Shown here piece after piece: positions 1 through 8,991 of a stretch of 64,000 nucleotides of DNA. Source of the stretch: Owenia fusiformis (lineage: Eukaryota; Annelida; Polychaeta; Sabellida; Oweniidae); NCBI GenBank assembly GCA_903813345.2, contig CAIIXF020000006.1:32581524-32645523 (forward strand), in the 5' to 3' direction. Position numbers and translations under genes: made by a program. The notes under the pieces are model-generated. The model saw only the letters and a program-made list of their open reading frames with translations, did no database searches and was not told the origin of the DNA. The stretch's first letter is position 1; each line of letters opens with the position of its first letter.

Positions 1-202
1 TATGATTATATCATTTGCGAATATAATAACCTTCACTTCTGTTTGAAGTCCGCTAGGAGTGAAAGCTATTGAAAAGCTTTCAAAGCTATTGAGTATCACG
101 CTCTGAATTTGACATTTTCTTTTTTAACTTTTTAATGGTAAGATATAATGACATGATAATATATGTGTATTTTTTCAGCATAAATAATCTAAAGGTATTA
201 AT
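1..202. other. Single-copy AT-rich flank
   Basis: This AT-rich sequence matches nothing else in the window. It holds only a small internal repeat of AAAGCTATTGA-like words near positions 63-100. No gene or RNA is recognised. It ends with TTAAT (198-202), which is the left target-site duplication of the next element. Confidence 0.5.
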
Positions 203-833
203 TGTTACACGGTAAACACGATACAAAAATATGTCATATTCCGCAACGAATATGGCATATTCACTTGCGGTGTATGACAGATTCACCTGCGGTATATAGC
301 ATACACACTAACCAATGAGAACGTGATACGGAAGTACGTGATTGTCAATTGAATCGATTGAACGACCAAGTAAAACGTTATAGATTATTATAATGATTAC
401 TGAATCAACCGTTCTGTGTATCGAATATATTAACTTAGCAGAATTATCAGTCACCAATCTCGCGTAATAAACTTACTCAATCAATCCAGGATTCATATAT
501 TAGTACTCGACGCACTAACTATATTGGTAATCCAGCGTAGTTTTACATTTAGAGTCGACTCTTGCAACCAATCAAATCAAGGCTTTTTGTATCACGTTTT
601 CACCTGCGGTATATGTCATATTCACCTGCGGTGTATGGCATATTCCGCAAGTGAGTATGACATATTCCGCAGGTGAGTATCGGGTATTCACTGAAATCCA
701 TGTATCGCATATTCACTGCGGAATATCGCATACTCACCTGCAGAATATGCCATATACCGCAGGTGAGTATGGCATATTCACCCGTATCACAAATACCGCA
801 CAACCATGAATATATGCCATATACCGCGTAACA
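203..833 (-). mobile_element. Full-length 631-bp TGTTAC...GTAACA element, minus orientation
   Basis: This is an intact copy of the window's dominant element. Plus orientation is defined here as the one starting TGTTACGCGGTATATGG. The copy starts TGTTACACGGTAAACACG and ends ATATACCGCGTAACA. It is flanked by a perfect 5-bp target-site duplication, TTAAT at 198-202 and 834-838, so both ends are true insertion ends. Inside are a ~300-bp end built of ~22-bp modules around CACCTGCGG, a unique middle of ~240 bp, and a shorter module end. It has no coding capacity. TG...CA termini with a 5-bp duplication fit a solo LTR; the 12-bp terminal inverted repeat and subterminal repeats fit a non-autonomous DNA transposon. 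The class is left open. Confidence 0.85.
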
Positions 834-925
834 TTAATGAGATCTAGATGTATTGGGTATTTTTACAAAGATTTATAAACTATAATGTTTAATTTTTTGT
901 CCAGCTTGATCATGGGCATAGAAGG
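834..925. other. Short single-copy spacer
   Basis: This AT-rich stretch lies between two element copies and begins with the TTAAT duplication of the upstream one. I see no feature in it. Confidence 0.4.
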
Positions 926-1416
926 TATTACGCGGTAAACACGATACAAAAATATGTCATATTCCGCAACGAATATGGCATATTCACTTGCGGTGTATGC
1001 CAGATTCACCTGCGGAATGGCACACACACTAACCAATGAGAACGTGATACGGAAGTACGCAATTGTCAATTGCATCGAATGAACGAACAAGTAAAACGTT
1101 ATAGATTATTATAATGATTACTGAATCAACAGTACTGTGTGTTGAATATATTAACTTAGCAGAAGTATCAGTCACCAATCTCGCGTAATAAACTTAATCA
1201 ATCCAGGATTCATATATTAGTACTCGACGCACTTACTATATTGGTAATCTAGCGTAGTTTTACATTTAGAGTCGACTCTCACAACCAATCAAATCAAAGC
1301 TTTCTGTATCACGTTTTCACCTGCGGTATATGTCATATTCACCTGCGGTGAATGGCATATTCCGCAAGTGAGTATGACATATTCCGCAAGTGAGTATCGG
1401 GTATTCACTGAAATCA
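926..1416 (-). mobile_element. Truncated copy of the 631-bp element, minus
   Basis: The copy starts TATTACGCGGTAAACACG, with one change in the terminal TG. It follows the family through the unique middle and into the module end, but breaks off after GTATTCACTGAAATCA, losing about 140 bp including the far terminus. No target duplication can be recovered. It shares the order and spacing of the 203-833 copy, with scattered substitutions. Confidence 0.75.
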
Positions 1417-1558
1417 GTCAAATAAACACAGATAAAATTGATTTTAAATTGTAATAGTATGTTAGTGTTTGAAGTTTGAAGTGGGTGGGGAATACAGTTA
1501 CCAGTCTGCTGATTGATGACTTAATTACTTAGAAAATATCTCCTAGCTTTTAACAGGT
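1417..1558. other. Single-copy spacer
   Basis: This AT-rich sequence has a GAAGTTTGAAGTGGGTGGGG stretch near 1470 and matches nothing else in the window. No gene is visible. Confidence 0.4.
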
Positions 1559-2223
1559 TGTTACGCGGTATATGGCATACATTCATGGTTGCACGGTATT
1601 TGTGATATCATTACAAAAATATGTCATATTCCGCAACGAATATGGCATATTCACTTGCGGTGTATGACAGATTCACCTGCGGTATATGGCATACACACTA
1701 ACCAATGAGAACGTGATATGGAAGTACGTGATTGTCAATTGAATCGATTGAACGACCAAGTAAAACGTTATAGATTATTATAACGATTACTGAATCAACA
1801 GTACTGTGTATCGAATATTTTAACTTAGCAGAATTATCAGTCACCAATCTCGCGTAATAATCTTACTCAATCAATCCAGGATTCATATATTAGTACTCGA
1901 CACACTAACTATATTGGTAATCCAGCGTAGTTTTACATTTAGAATCGACTCTTGCAACCAATCAAATCAAGGCTTTTTGTATCACGTTTTCACCTGCGGT
2001 ATATGTCATATTCACCTGCGCTGTATGGCATATTCCGCAAGTGAGTATGACATATTCCGCAGGTGAGTATCGGGTATTCACTGAAAACAATGTATCGCAT
2101 ATTCACTGCGGAATATCGCATACTCACCTGCGGAATATGCCATATACCGCAGGTGAGTATGGCATATTCACCCGTATCACAAATGCCGCGCAACCATGAA
2201 TATATGCCATATATCGCGTAACA
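1559..2223 (-). mobile_element. Chimeric fold-back copy with the same end at both sides
   Basis: The first ~52 bp are the left terminus in plus orientation (TGTTACGCGGTATATGG to TGTGATATCA). The sequence then jumps to a nearly complete minus copy that lacks its own first ~20 bp and ends CATATATCGCGTAACA. The copy therefore carries the same terminus, inverted, at both ends. The flanks (CAGGT on the left, GGGGA on the right) do not match, so it probably arose by recombination or template switching rather than by simple insertion. Confidence 0.7.
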
Positions 2224-2230
2224 GGGGAGA

Positions 2231-3267
2231 TGTTACGCGGTATATGACATACATTCATCTCTAAATATGACATACATTCATCTCTAAATGTAAAACTACG
2301 CTGAATTACCGATATAGTTAGTGCGTCGAGTACTAATATATGAATACTGGATTGATTAAGTTTATTACGCGAGATTGGTGACTGATACTTCTGCTAAGTT
2401 AATATATTCAACACACAGTACTGTTGATTCAGTAATCATTATAATAATCTATAACGTTTTACTTGTTCGTGTTACGCGGAATATGGCATATATTCATGGT
2501 TGCGCGGTATTTGTGATACGGATGAATATGCCATACTCACCTGCGGTATATGGCATATTCCGCAGGTGAGTATGGGATATTCCGCAGTGAATATGCGATA
2601 CATTAATTTCAGTGAATATCCGATACTCACCTGCGGAATATGTCATACTCACTTGCGGAATATGCCATATACCGCGGTGAGTATGACATATACCGCAGGT
2701 GAAAACGTGATACAGAAAAGCCTTAATTTGATTGGTTGCCAGAATCAACTCTAAATGTAAAACCACGCTGGATTACCAGTATAGTTAGTGCTTCGGGTAG
2801 TAATATATGAACCCTGGATTTATTGAGTAAGTTTAACTCGTGAGATTGCTGAGTGATACTTCTGCATTAGTTAATATATTCAATGCACTGTACTGATGAT
2901 TCAGTAATCATTTCAATAATTTATAAACTTTTACCCGTTTGTTCAATCGATGGAATTGACAATTACGTACTTCCGTATCACGTTCTCATTGGTTAGTGAG
3001 TATGCCATATACCGCAGGTGAATCTGTCATACACCGCAAGTGAATATGCCATATTCGTTGCGGAATATGACATATATTTTGTATCGTGTTTACCGCGTAA
3101 CAGTTCGTTCATTCGATGCAATTGACAATTGCGTACTTCTGTATCACGTTCTCATTGGTTAGTGTGTATGCCATATACCGCAGGTGAATCTGTCATACAC
3201 CGCAAGTGAGTATGCCATATTCGTTGCGGAATATGACATATTTTTGTATCGTGTTTACCGCGTAATA
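2231..3267 (+). mobile_element. Internally deleted plus copy, split by a nested insertion
   Basis: The left terminus (2231-~2258) is followed by a deletion of almost the whole module end. A ~20-bp unit containing GACATACATTCATCTCTAAA is tandemly duplicated at the deletion. The unique middle then runs to 2469, where a second element interrupts it. The host resumes at 3103 after the duplicated GTTCG and ends TACCGCGTAATA at 3267, with one change in the terminal TAACA. It is separated from the previous copy by only 7 bp. Confidence 0.75.
2470..3102 (+). mobile_element. Nested full-length element, plus, TSD GTTCG
   Basis: This 633-bp copy starts TGTTACGCGGAATATGG and ends TTTACCGCGTAACA. It is inserted in the middle of an older copy of the same family. 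The 5-bp target duplication GTTCG is perfect (2465-2469 and 3103-3107), and removing the insert restores the host element. It differs from its relatives at many sites, for example TAGTGCTTCGGGTAG in the middle, so it is not a recent duplicate of its neighbours. Confidence 0.9.
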
Positions 3268-3536
3268 CTACCAATCAAATCAAGGCTTTCTGTATCACGT
3301 TTTCACCTGCGGTATATGTCATATTCACCTGCGGTATATGGCATTTTCCGCAAGTGAGTATGACATATTCTGCAGGTGATTATCGGGTATTCACTGAAAT
3401 CAATGTATCGCATATTCACTGCGGAATATCGCATACTCACCTGCGGAATATGCCATATACCGCAGGTGAGTATGGCATATTCACCTGTATCACAAATACC
3501 GCACAACCATGAATGTATGCCATATACCGCGTAACA
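3268..3536 (-). mobile_element. Partial element (module half only), minus
   Basis: The sequence begins inside the family at CTACCAATCAAATCAAGG and runs through the module end to the terminus CCGCGTAACA. It directly abuts the 3' end of the 2231-3267 copy in inverted orientation, so the two form another fold-back arrangement. The right flank (CCATC) matches no left flank. Confidence 0.7.
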
Positions 3537-3699
3537 CCATCTATACGTATTGTTTATTGTTCGGTTTCAGTATTATGTTCACACTGTTCTTACAAATAGA
3601 CAAAACCAGATATAATGTCTTTTAATCAACCCAAATGAAATGAAAAGATTCACAATTTGTGGAAACAACTAAATGTTAGATTTTGGATTTCATTGATAT
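3537..3699. other. Single-copy spacer
   Basis: This is AT-rich sequence with no match elsewhere in the window. It ends with GATAT (3695-3699), the left target duplication of the next composite. No gene or RNA is recognised. Confidence 0.4.
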
Positions 3700-3817
3700 T
3701 GTTACGCGGTAAACACGATACAAAAATATGTCATATTACGCAACGAATATGACAGATTCACCTGCGGTATATGGCATACACACTAACCAATGAGAACGTG
3801 ATACGGAAGTTCACAAT

Positions 3818-4448
3818 TGTTACGGGGTAAACACGATACAAAAATATGTCATATTCCGAAACGAATATGGCATATTCACTTGCGGTGTATGACAGATTCA
3901 CCTGCGGTATATGGCATACACACTAACCAATGAGAACGTGATACGGAAGTACGCAATTGTCAATTGCATCGATTGAACGAACAAGTAAAACGATATAAAT
4001 TATTTTAATGATTACTGAATCAACACTACTGTGTATCGAATATATTAACTTAGCAGAAGTATCAGTCACCAATCTCCCGTAATAAATTTACTCAATCAAT
4101 GCAGGATTCATATATTAGTACTCGACGCACTAACTATATTGGTAATCCAGCGTAGTTTTACATTTAGAGTCGATTCTCGCTACCAATCAAATCAAGGCTT
4201 TCTGGATCACGTTTTCACCTGCGGTATATGTCATATTCACCTGCGGTATATGTAATATTCCGCAAGTGAGTATGACATATTCTGCAGGTGAGTATCGGGT
4301 ATTCACTGAAATCAATGTATCGCATATTCACTGCGGAATATCGCATACTCACCTGTGGAATATGCCATATACCGCAGGTGAGTATGGCATATTCACCCGT
4401 ATCACAAATACCGCACAACCATGAATGTATGCCATATACCGCGTAACA
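3818..4448 (-). mobile_element. Nested full-length element, minus, 6-bp TSD CACAAT
   Basis: This 631-bp copy starts TGTTACGGGGTAAACACG and ends TACCGCGTAACA. It lies inside the composite at 3700-5243. The flanking duplication is CACAAT (3812-3817 and 4449-4454), one base longer than in the other copies. A CA slip at the right junction could explain the sixth base. Removing the insert restores the continuous family sequence GAAGTTCACAATTGTCAATT. Confidence 0.85.
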
Positions 4449-4939
4449 CACAATTGTCAATTGCATCGATTAAACGAACAAGTAAAACGTTATAAATTAT
4501 TTTAATGATTACTGAATCAACAGTACTGTGTATCGAATATATTAACTAAGCAGAAGTATCAGTCACCAATCTCGCGTAATAAACTTACTCAATCAATCCA
4601 GGATTCATATATTAGTAGTACTCGACACACTAACTATATTGGTAATCAAGCGTAGTTTTACATTTAGAGTCGATTCTCGCAACCAATCAAATCAAGGCTT
4701 TCTGTATCACGTTTTCACCTGCGGTATATGTCATATTCACCTGCGGTATACGGCATATTCCGCAAGTGAGTGTGATATATTCCACATGTGAGTATCGGGT
4801 ATTCACTGAAATCAATGTATCGCATATTCACTGCGGAATATCACATACTCACCTGCGGAATATGCTATATACCGCAGGTGAGTATGGCATATTCACCCGT
4901 ATCACAAATACCGTGCAACCATGAATGTATGCCATATAT

Positions 4940-5243
4940 ATCCAGCGTAGTTTTACATTTAGAGTCGAGTTTCGCAACCTATCAAATCAAGGCTTTCTGT
5001 ATCACGTTTTCACCTGCGGTATATGTCATATTCACCTGCGGTATATGGCATATTCCGCAAGTGAGTATGACATATTCTGCAGGTGAGTATCGAGTATTCA
5101 CTGAAATCAATGTATCGCATATTCACTGCGGAATATCGCATACTCACCTGCGAAATATGCCATATACCGCAGGTGAGTATGGCATATTCACCCGTATCAC
5201 GAATACTGCGCAACCATGAATGTATGCCATATACCGCGTAACA
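4940..5243 (-). repeat. Tandemly duplicated module half within the composite
   Basis: This is a second copy of the element half starting ATCCAGCGTAGTTTTAC. It is joined to the preceding half through an ATATAT microhomology. The start point is within a few bases of the breakpoint of the half element at 52309. It ends at the true terminus, outside which the GATAT duplication lies. Confidence 0.7.
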
Positions 5244-5564
5244 GATATCCTATCATAGCCTTAAAATGTATTTTTCTGGAATATTATTTTTTCAACAATG
5301 ATACAAAATTCCCTGACATTTCCCTGACACATATACTGTTTCAAAATTCCATGACATTTTTGGCCCTTTTTGACCCAATTTAAAAATTCCCTGACATTTC
5401 CAGCACCTGGAAAAATAAATCAATTTCCCTGACATTTCCAGGTGTGTACGAACCCTGACTGTTGCTCATAAATATGGAATATTTTATAGACACGAACTGT
5501 TCGATAGAATTTCTACAAAATGATAACATTTTGATGAAACTTTGTAATGTGTTCTCATTCCCTC
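5244..5564. repeat. Spacer with repeated TTCCCTGACATTTCC words
   Basis: The stretch holds four related words, TTCCCTGACATTTCCCTGACA (5309-5329, last two bases variant), ATTCCATGACATTTT (5345-5359), ATTCCCTGACATTTCC (5386-5401) and TTTCCCTGACATTTCCAGG (5424-5442). A short inverted pair, TTCCAG/CTGGAA, lies around 5398-5412. It looks like a remnant of a small dispersed repeat, but I cannot name the family with certainty. The remaining ~120 bp are AT-rich and single-copy. No gene is supported. Confidence 0.45.
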
Positions 5565-5604
5565 TGTTACGCGGTAAACACGATACAAAAAAATATGTCA
5601 TATT

Positions 5605-6235
5605 TGTTACACGGTATATGGCATACATTCATGGTTGCGCGGTATTTGTGATACGGGTGAATATGCCATACTCACCTGCGGTATATGGCATATTCCGCAA
5701 GTGGGTATGCGATATTCCGCAGTGAATATGCGATAAATTGATTTCAGTGAATACCCGATACTCACCTGCGGAATATGTCATACTCGCTTGCGGAATATGC
5801 CATACACCGCAGGTGAATATGACATATACCGCAGGTGAAAACGTGATACAGAAAGCTTTGATTTGATTGGTTGCGAGAGTCGACTCTAAATGTAAAACTA
5901 CGCTGGATTACCAATATAGTTAATGCATCGAGTACTAATATATGAATCCTGGATTGATTGAGTAAGTTTATTACGTGAGATTGGTGACTGATACTTCTGC
6001 TAAGTTAATATATTCGATACACTGTAATGTTGATTCAGTAATCATTATCATAATTAATAAAACTTTACTTGTTCGTTCAATCGATGCAATTGACAATTGC
6101 GTACTTCCGTATCACGTTCTCATTGGTTAGTGTGTATGCCATATACCGCAGGTGAATCTGGCATACACCGCAAGTGAATATGCCATATTCGTTGCGGAAT
6201 ATGACATATTTTTGTATCGTGTTTACCGCGTAATA
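5605..6235 (+). mobile_element. Nested full-length element, plus, TSD ATATT
   Basis: This 631-bp copy starts TGTTACACGGTATATGG and ends TACCGCGTAATA. It is inserted 40 bp inside the fold-back dimer. The 5-bp duplication ATATT is perfect (5600-5604 and 6236-6240). The terminal TAATA in place of TAACA is also seen at 3267. Confidence 0.85.
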
Positions 6236-6598
6236 ATATTCCGCAACGAATATGGCATATTCACTTGCGGTGTATGACAGATTCACCTGCAGTATATGGC
6301 ATACACACTAACCAATGAGAACGTGATACGGAAGTACGTAATTGTCAATTGCATCGATCGAACGAACAAGTAAAACGTTATAAATTATTATAATGATAAC
6401 TGAATCAAGATATCGAATACATTAATTTAGCAGAAGTATCAGTCACCAATCTCGCGTAATAAACTTACTCAATCAATCCAGGATTCATATATTAGTACTC
6501 GACGCACTAACTATATTGGCAATCCAGCGTAGTTTTACATTTAGAGTCGATTCTCGCAACCAATCAAATCAAGGCTTTCTGTATCACGTTTTCACCTG

Positions 6599-6890
6599 TG
6601 GTATATGTCATATTCACCTGCGGTATATGGCATATTCCACAAGTGAGTATGACATATTCAGCAGGTGAGTATCGGGTATTCACTGAAATCAATGTATCGC
6701 ATATTCACTGCGGAATATGGCATACTCACCTGCGGAATATGCCATATTCCGCAGGTGAGTATGCGATATTCCGCAGTGAATATGCGATACATTGATTTCA
6801 GTGAATACCCGATACTCACCTGCGGAATATGTCATATACCGCAGGTGAATATGGCATATACCGCAGGTGAATATGGCATATACCGCAGGT
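6599..6890. repeat. Head-to-head 22-bp CACCTG module array
   Basis: About 13 modules of roughly 22 bp, consensus CACCTGCGGTATATGNCATAT or its complement, converge on the axis at 6742. In 6840-6890 three modules follow each other almost unchanged (CCGCAGGTGAATATGGCATA). Each module carries a CAGGTG/CACCTG hexamer. The same modules make up the long end of every element copy in the window. Confidence 0.75.
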
Positions 6891-7291
6891 GAAAACGTGA
6901 TATAGAAAGCCTCGATTTGATTGGTTGCGAGAATGGACTCTAAATGTAAAACTACGCTGGATTACCAATATAGTTAGTGCGTCGAGTACTAATATATGAA
7001 TCCTGGATTGATTGAGTACGGTTATTAACCGAGATTTGTGACTGCTCCTTCTGCTAAGTTAATGTATTCAATACACAGAGTACTGTTGATTCAGTAATCA
7101 TTATAATAATTCATAACGTTTTACCTGTTCGTTCAATCTATGCAATTGACAATTGCGTTCTTCCGTATCACGTTCTCATTGGTGAGTATGTATGCCATAT
7201 ACCGCAGGTGAATCTGTCATACATCGCAAGTGAATATGCCATATTCGTTGCGGAATATGACATATTTTTGTATCGTGTTTACCGCATAACA

Positions 7292-7448
7292 AGACCCTCC
7301 TCGGACGAGCGCTACGAAATAAATTTTTCTCTCTAAAATTGAAATTAATGGTCTAAAATGATGTTATAGTTCAAGTTGAACAGAGTGGTGATGTCTCGTG
7401 TCATCTCGGGATGACACGTCTCCGGCCGAGACACACTTAGGATGAGAC
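7292..7448 (+). repeat. First satellite monomer (subfamily A), isolated between two elements
   Basis: This is one 153-bp type A monomer plus a few bases. It starts AGACCCTCCTCGG directly after the fold-back element and ends GGATGAGAC directly before the next element. All eight A-type diagnostic bases are present. It is cut off from the main array only by the element insertion. Confidence 0.9.
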
Positions 7449-8077
7449 TGTTACGCGGTATATGGCATACATTCATGGTTGCGCGGTATTTGTGATACAG
7501 GTGAATATGCCATACTCACCTGCGGTATATGGCATATTCCGCAGGTGAGTATGCGATATTCCGCAGTGAATATGCGATACATTGATTTCAGTGAATACCC
7601 GATACTCACCTGCGGAATATGTCATACTCACTTGCGGAATATGCCATATACCGCAGGTGAATATGGCATATACCGCAGGTGAAAACGTGATACAGAAAGC
7701 CTTGATTTGATTGGTTGCGAGAATCGACTCTAAATGTAAAACTATGCTGGATTACCAATATAGTTAGTGCGTCGAGTACTAATATATGAATCCTGGATTG
7801 ATTGAGTACGTTTATTAAGTGAGATTTGTGACTGATACTTCTGCTAAGTTAATATATTCGATACACAGTACTGTTGATTTAGTAATCCTTATAATAATTT
7901 ATAACGTTTTACTTGTTCGTTCAATCTATGCAATTGACAATTGCGTACTTCCGTATCACGTTCTCATTGGTTAGTGTGTATGCCATATACCGCAGTTGAA
8001 TCTGTCATACCGCAAGTGAATATGTCATATTCGTTGCGGAATATGACATATTTTTGTATCGTGTTTACCGCATAACA
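7449..8077 (+). mobile_element. Full-length element inserted in the satellite, TSD GAGAC
   Basis: This 629-bp copy starts TGTTACGCGGTATATGG and ends TTTACCGCATAACA. Satellite monomers flank it on both sides, with GAGAC duplicated (7444-7448 and 8078-8082). Removing it restores the monomer sequence GGATGAGACCCTCC. Its right half shares derived changes with the right half of the fold-back copy upstream (GAGTACG, GAGATTTGTGAC, CAATCTATGCAATTG and the CATAACA terminus), so the two are close relatives. Confidence 0.9.
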
Positions 8078-8176
8078 GAGACCCTCCTCGGACGAGCGCT
8101 ACGAAATAAATTTTTCTCTCTAAAATTGAAATTAATGGTCTAAAATGATGTTATAGTTCAAGTTGAACAGAGTGGT

Positions 8177-8329
8177 GATGTCTCGTGTCATCTCGGGATG
8201 ACACGTCTCCGGCCGAGACACACTTAGGATGAGACCCTCCTCGGACGAGCGCTACGAAATAAATTTTTCTCTCTAAAATTGAAATTAATGGTCTAAAATG
8301 ATGTTATAGTTCAAGTTGAACAGAGTGGT
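8177..8329 (+). repeat. Reference type A monomer with internal dyads
   Basis: This is a representative consensus-like monomer. It contains two exact dyads. The first is GTGTCATC-TCGG-GATGACAC (8185-8204), an 8-bp stem with a 4-nt loop, extended by one C-G pair. The second is GTTCAA-G-TTGAAC (8309-8321). A third, weaker dyad, GTCTC...GAGAC, spans 8205-8219 and exists only in type A. The first two are kept in most monomers of both subfamilies. Confidence 0.85.
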
Positions 8330-8980
8330 GATGTCTCGTGTCATCTCGGGATGACACGTCTCCGGCCGAGACACACTTAGGATGAGACCCTCCTCGGACG
8401 AGCGCTACGAAATAAATTTTTCTCTTTAAAATTGAAATTTATGGTCTAAAATGATGTTATAGTTCAAGTTGAACAGAGTGGTGATGTCTCGTGTCATCTC
8501 GGGATGACACGTCTCCGGCCAAGACACACTTAGGATGAGACCCTCCTCGGACGAGCGCTACGAAATAAATTTTTCTCTCTAAAATTGAAATTAATGGTCT
8601 AACATGATGTTATAGTTCAAGTTGAACAGAGTGGTGATGTCTCGTGTCATCTCGGGATGACACGTCTCCGGCCGAGACACACTTAGGATGAGACCCTCCT
8701 CGGATGAGCGCTACGAAATAAATTTTTCTCTCTAAAATTGAAATTAATGGTCTAAAATTATGTTATAGTTCAAGTTGAACAGAGTGGTGATGTCTCGTGT
8801 CATCTCGGGATGACACGTCTCCGGCCGAGACACACTTAGGATGAGACCCTCCTCGGACGAGCGCTACGAAATAAATTTTTCTCTCTAAAATTGAAATTAA
8901 TGGTCTAAAATGATGTTATAGTTCAAGTTGAACAGAGTGGTGATGTTTCGTGTCATCTCGGGATGACACGTCTCCGGCCG

Positions 8981-8991
8981 AGAGACCATTA
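8981..8991. other. Deletion with an inverted templated filler in one monomer
   Basis: Between GGCCGAG and AAATTG about 57 bp of the monomer are missing. The join carries AGACCATTA, the reverse complement of TAATGGTCT found in every type A monomer. This looks like a repair scar with a short inverted template. Confidence 0.6.

Larger units (their letters stand above)
3700..5243 (-). mobile_element. Composite minus element with TSD GATAT, internal duplication and a nested copy
   Basis: The outer boundaries TGTTACGCGGTAAAC (3700) and CCGCGTAACA (5243) are flanked by a perfect GATAT duplication (3695-3699 and 5244-5248), so this is one insertion event. It contains a nested element at 3818-4448. 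The host then continues from 4449 through its module end but stops at GCCATATA (~4938). A second copy of the module half follows from ~4940 to 5243. Without the nested insert the host is about 0.9 kb, that is, a full element plus a ~300-bp tandem duplication of one half. Confidence 0.8.
5565..7291. mobile_element. Inverted dimer (fold-back) of the element at the left edge of the satellite
   Basis: The copy begins as a minus element (TGTTACGCGGTAAACACG) and, after a nested insert, runs through the middle and modules to about 6742. There it turns round and runs out as a plus element, ending TTTACCGCATAACA at 7291. The axis is an odd palindrome, CCTGCGGAATATG-C-CATATTCCGCAGG, centred on 6742. 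Without the nested insert the two halves are ~542 and ~549 bp. Both outer ends are therefore the same terminus, and the other terminus is lost. The left flank is single-copy DNA (CCCTC) and the right flank is satellite (AGACC), so no target duplication is present. Confidence 0.8.

Noticed and set aside
3700-5243. A complete LTR retrotransposon with paired LTRs inside the GATAT duplication
   Set aside because: There is no internal region, primer binding site, polypurine tract or coding sequence. The interior is another nested copy and a duplicated half of the same element.
86-7682. Many short open frames (64-143 codons) with recurring peptides such as CGICHTHLRNMPYTAGEY
   Set aside because: They occur on both strands at the same places and repeat in step with the 22-bp modules of the element, so they are translations of a repeat. 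They have no start context, no domain and no conservation beyond the element itself.
8177-8200. Possible CENP-B box in the monomer (CTCGTGTCATCTCGGG)
   Set aside because: It resembles TTCGnnnnAnnCGGG but has one wrong base and one extra base between A and CGGG. Rare monomers with TTTCG still have the wrong spacing. It is not enough to claim a centromere protein site.
8309-8321. GTTCAAGTT as a tRNA-type B box, suggesting a SINE-derived satellite
   Set aside because: The final C of the B box is missing, there is no A box at a suitable distance, and there is no poly-A or T-run terminator. The dyad explains the motif.
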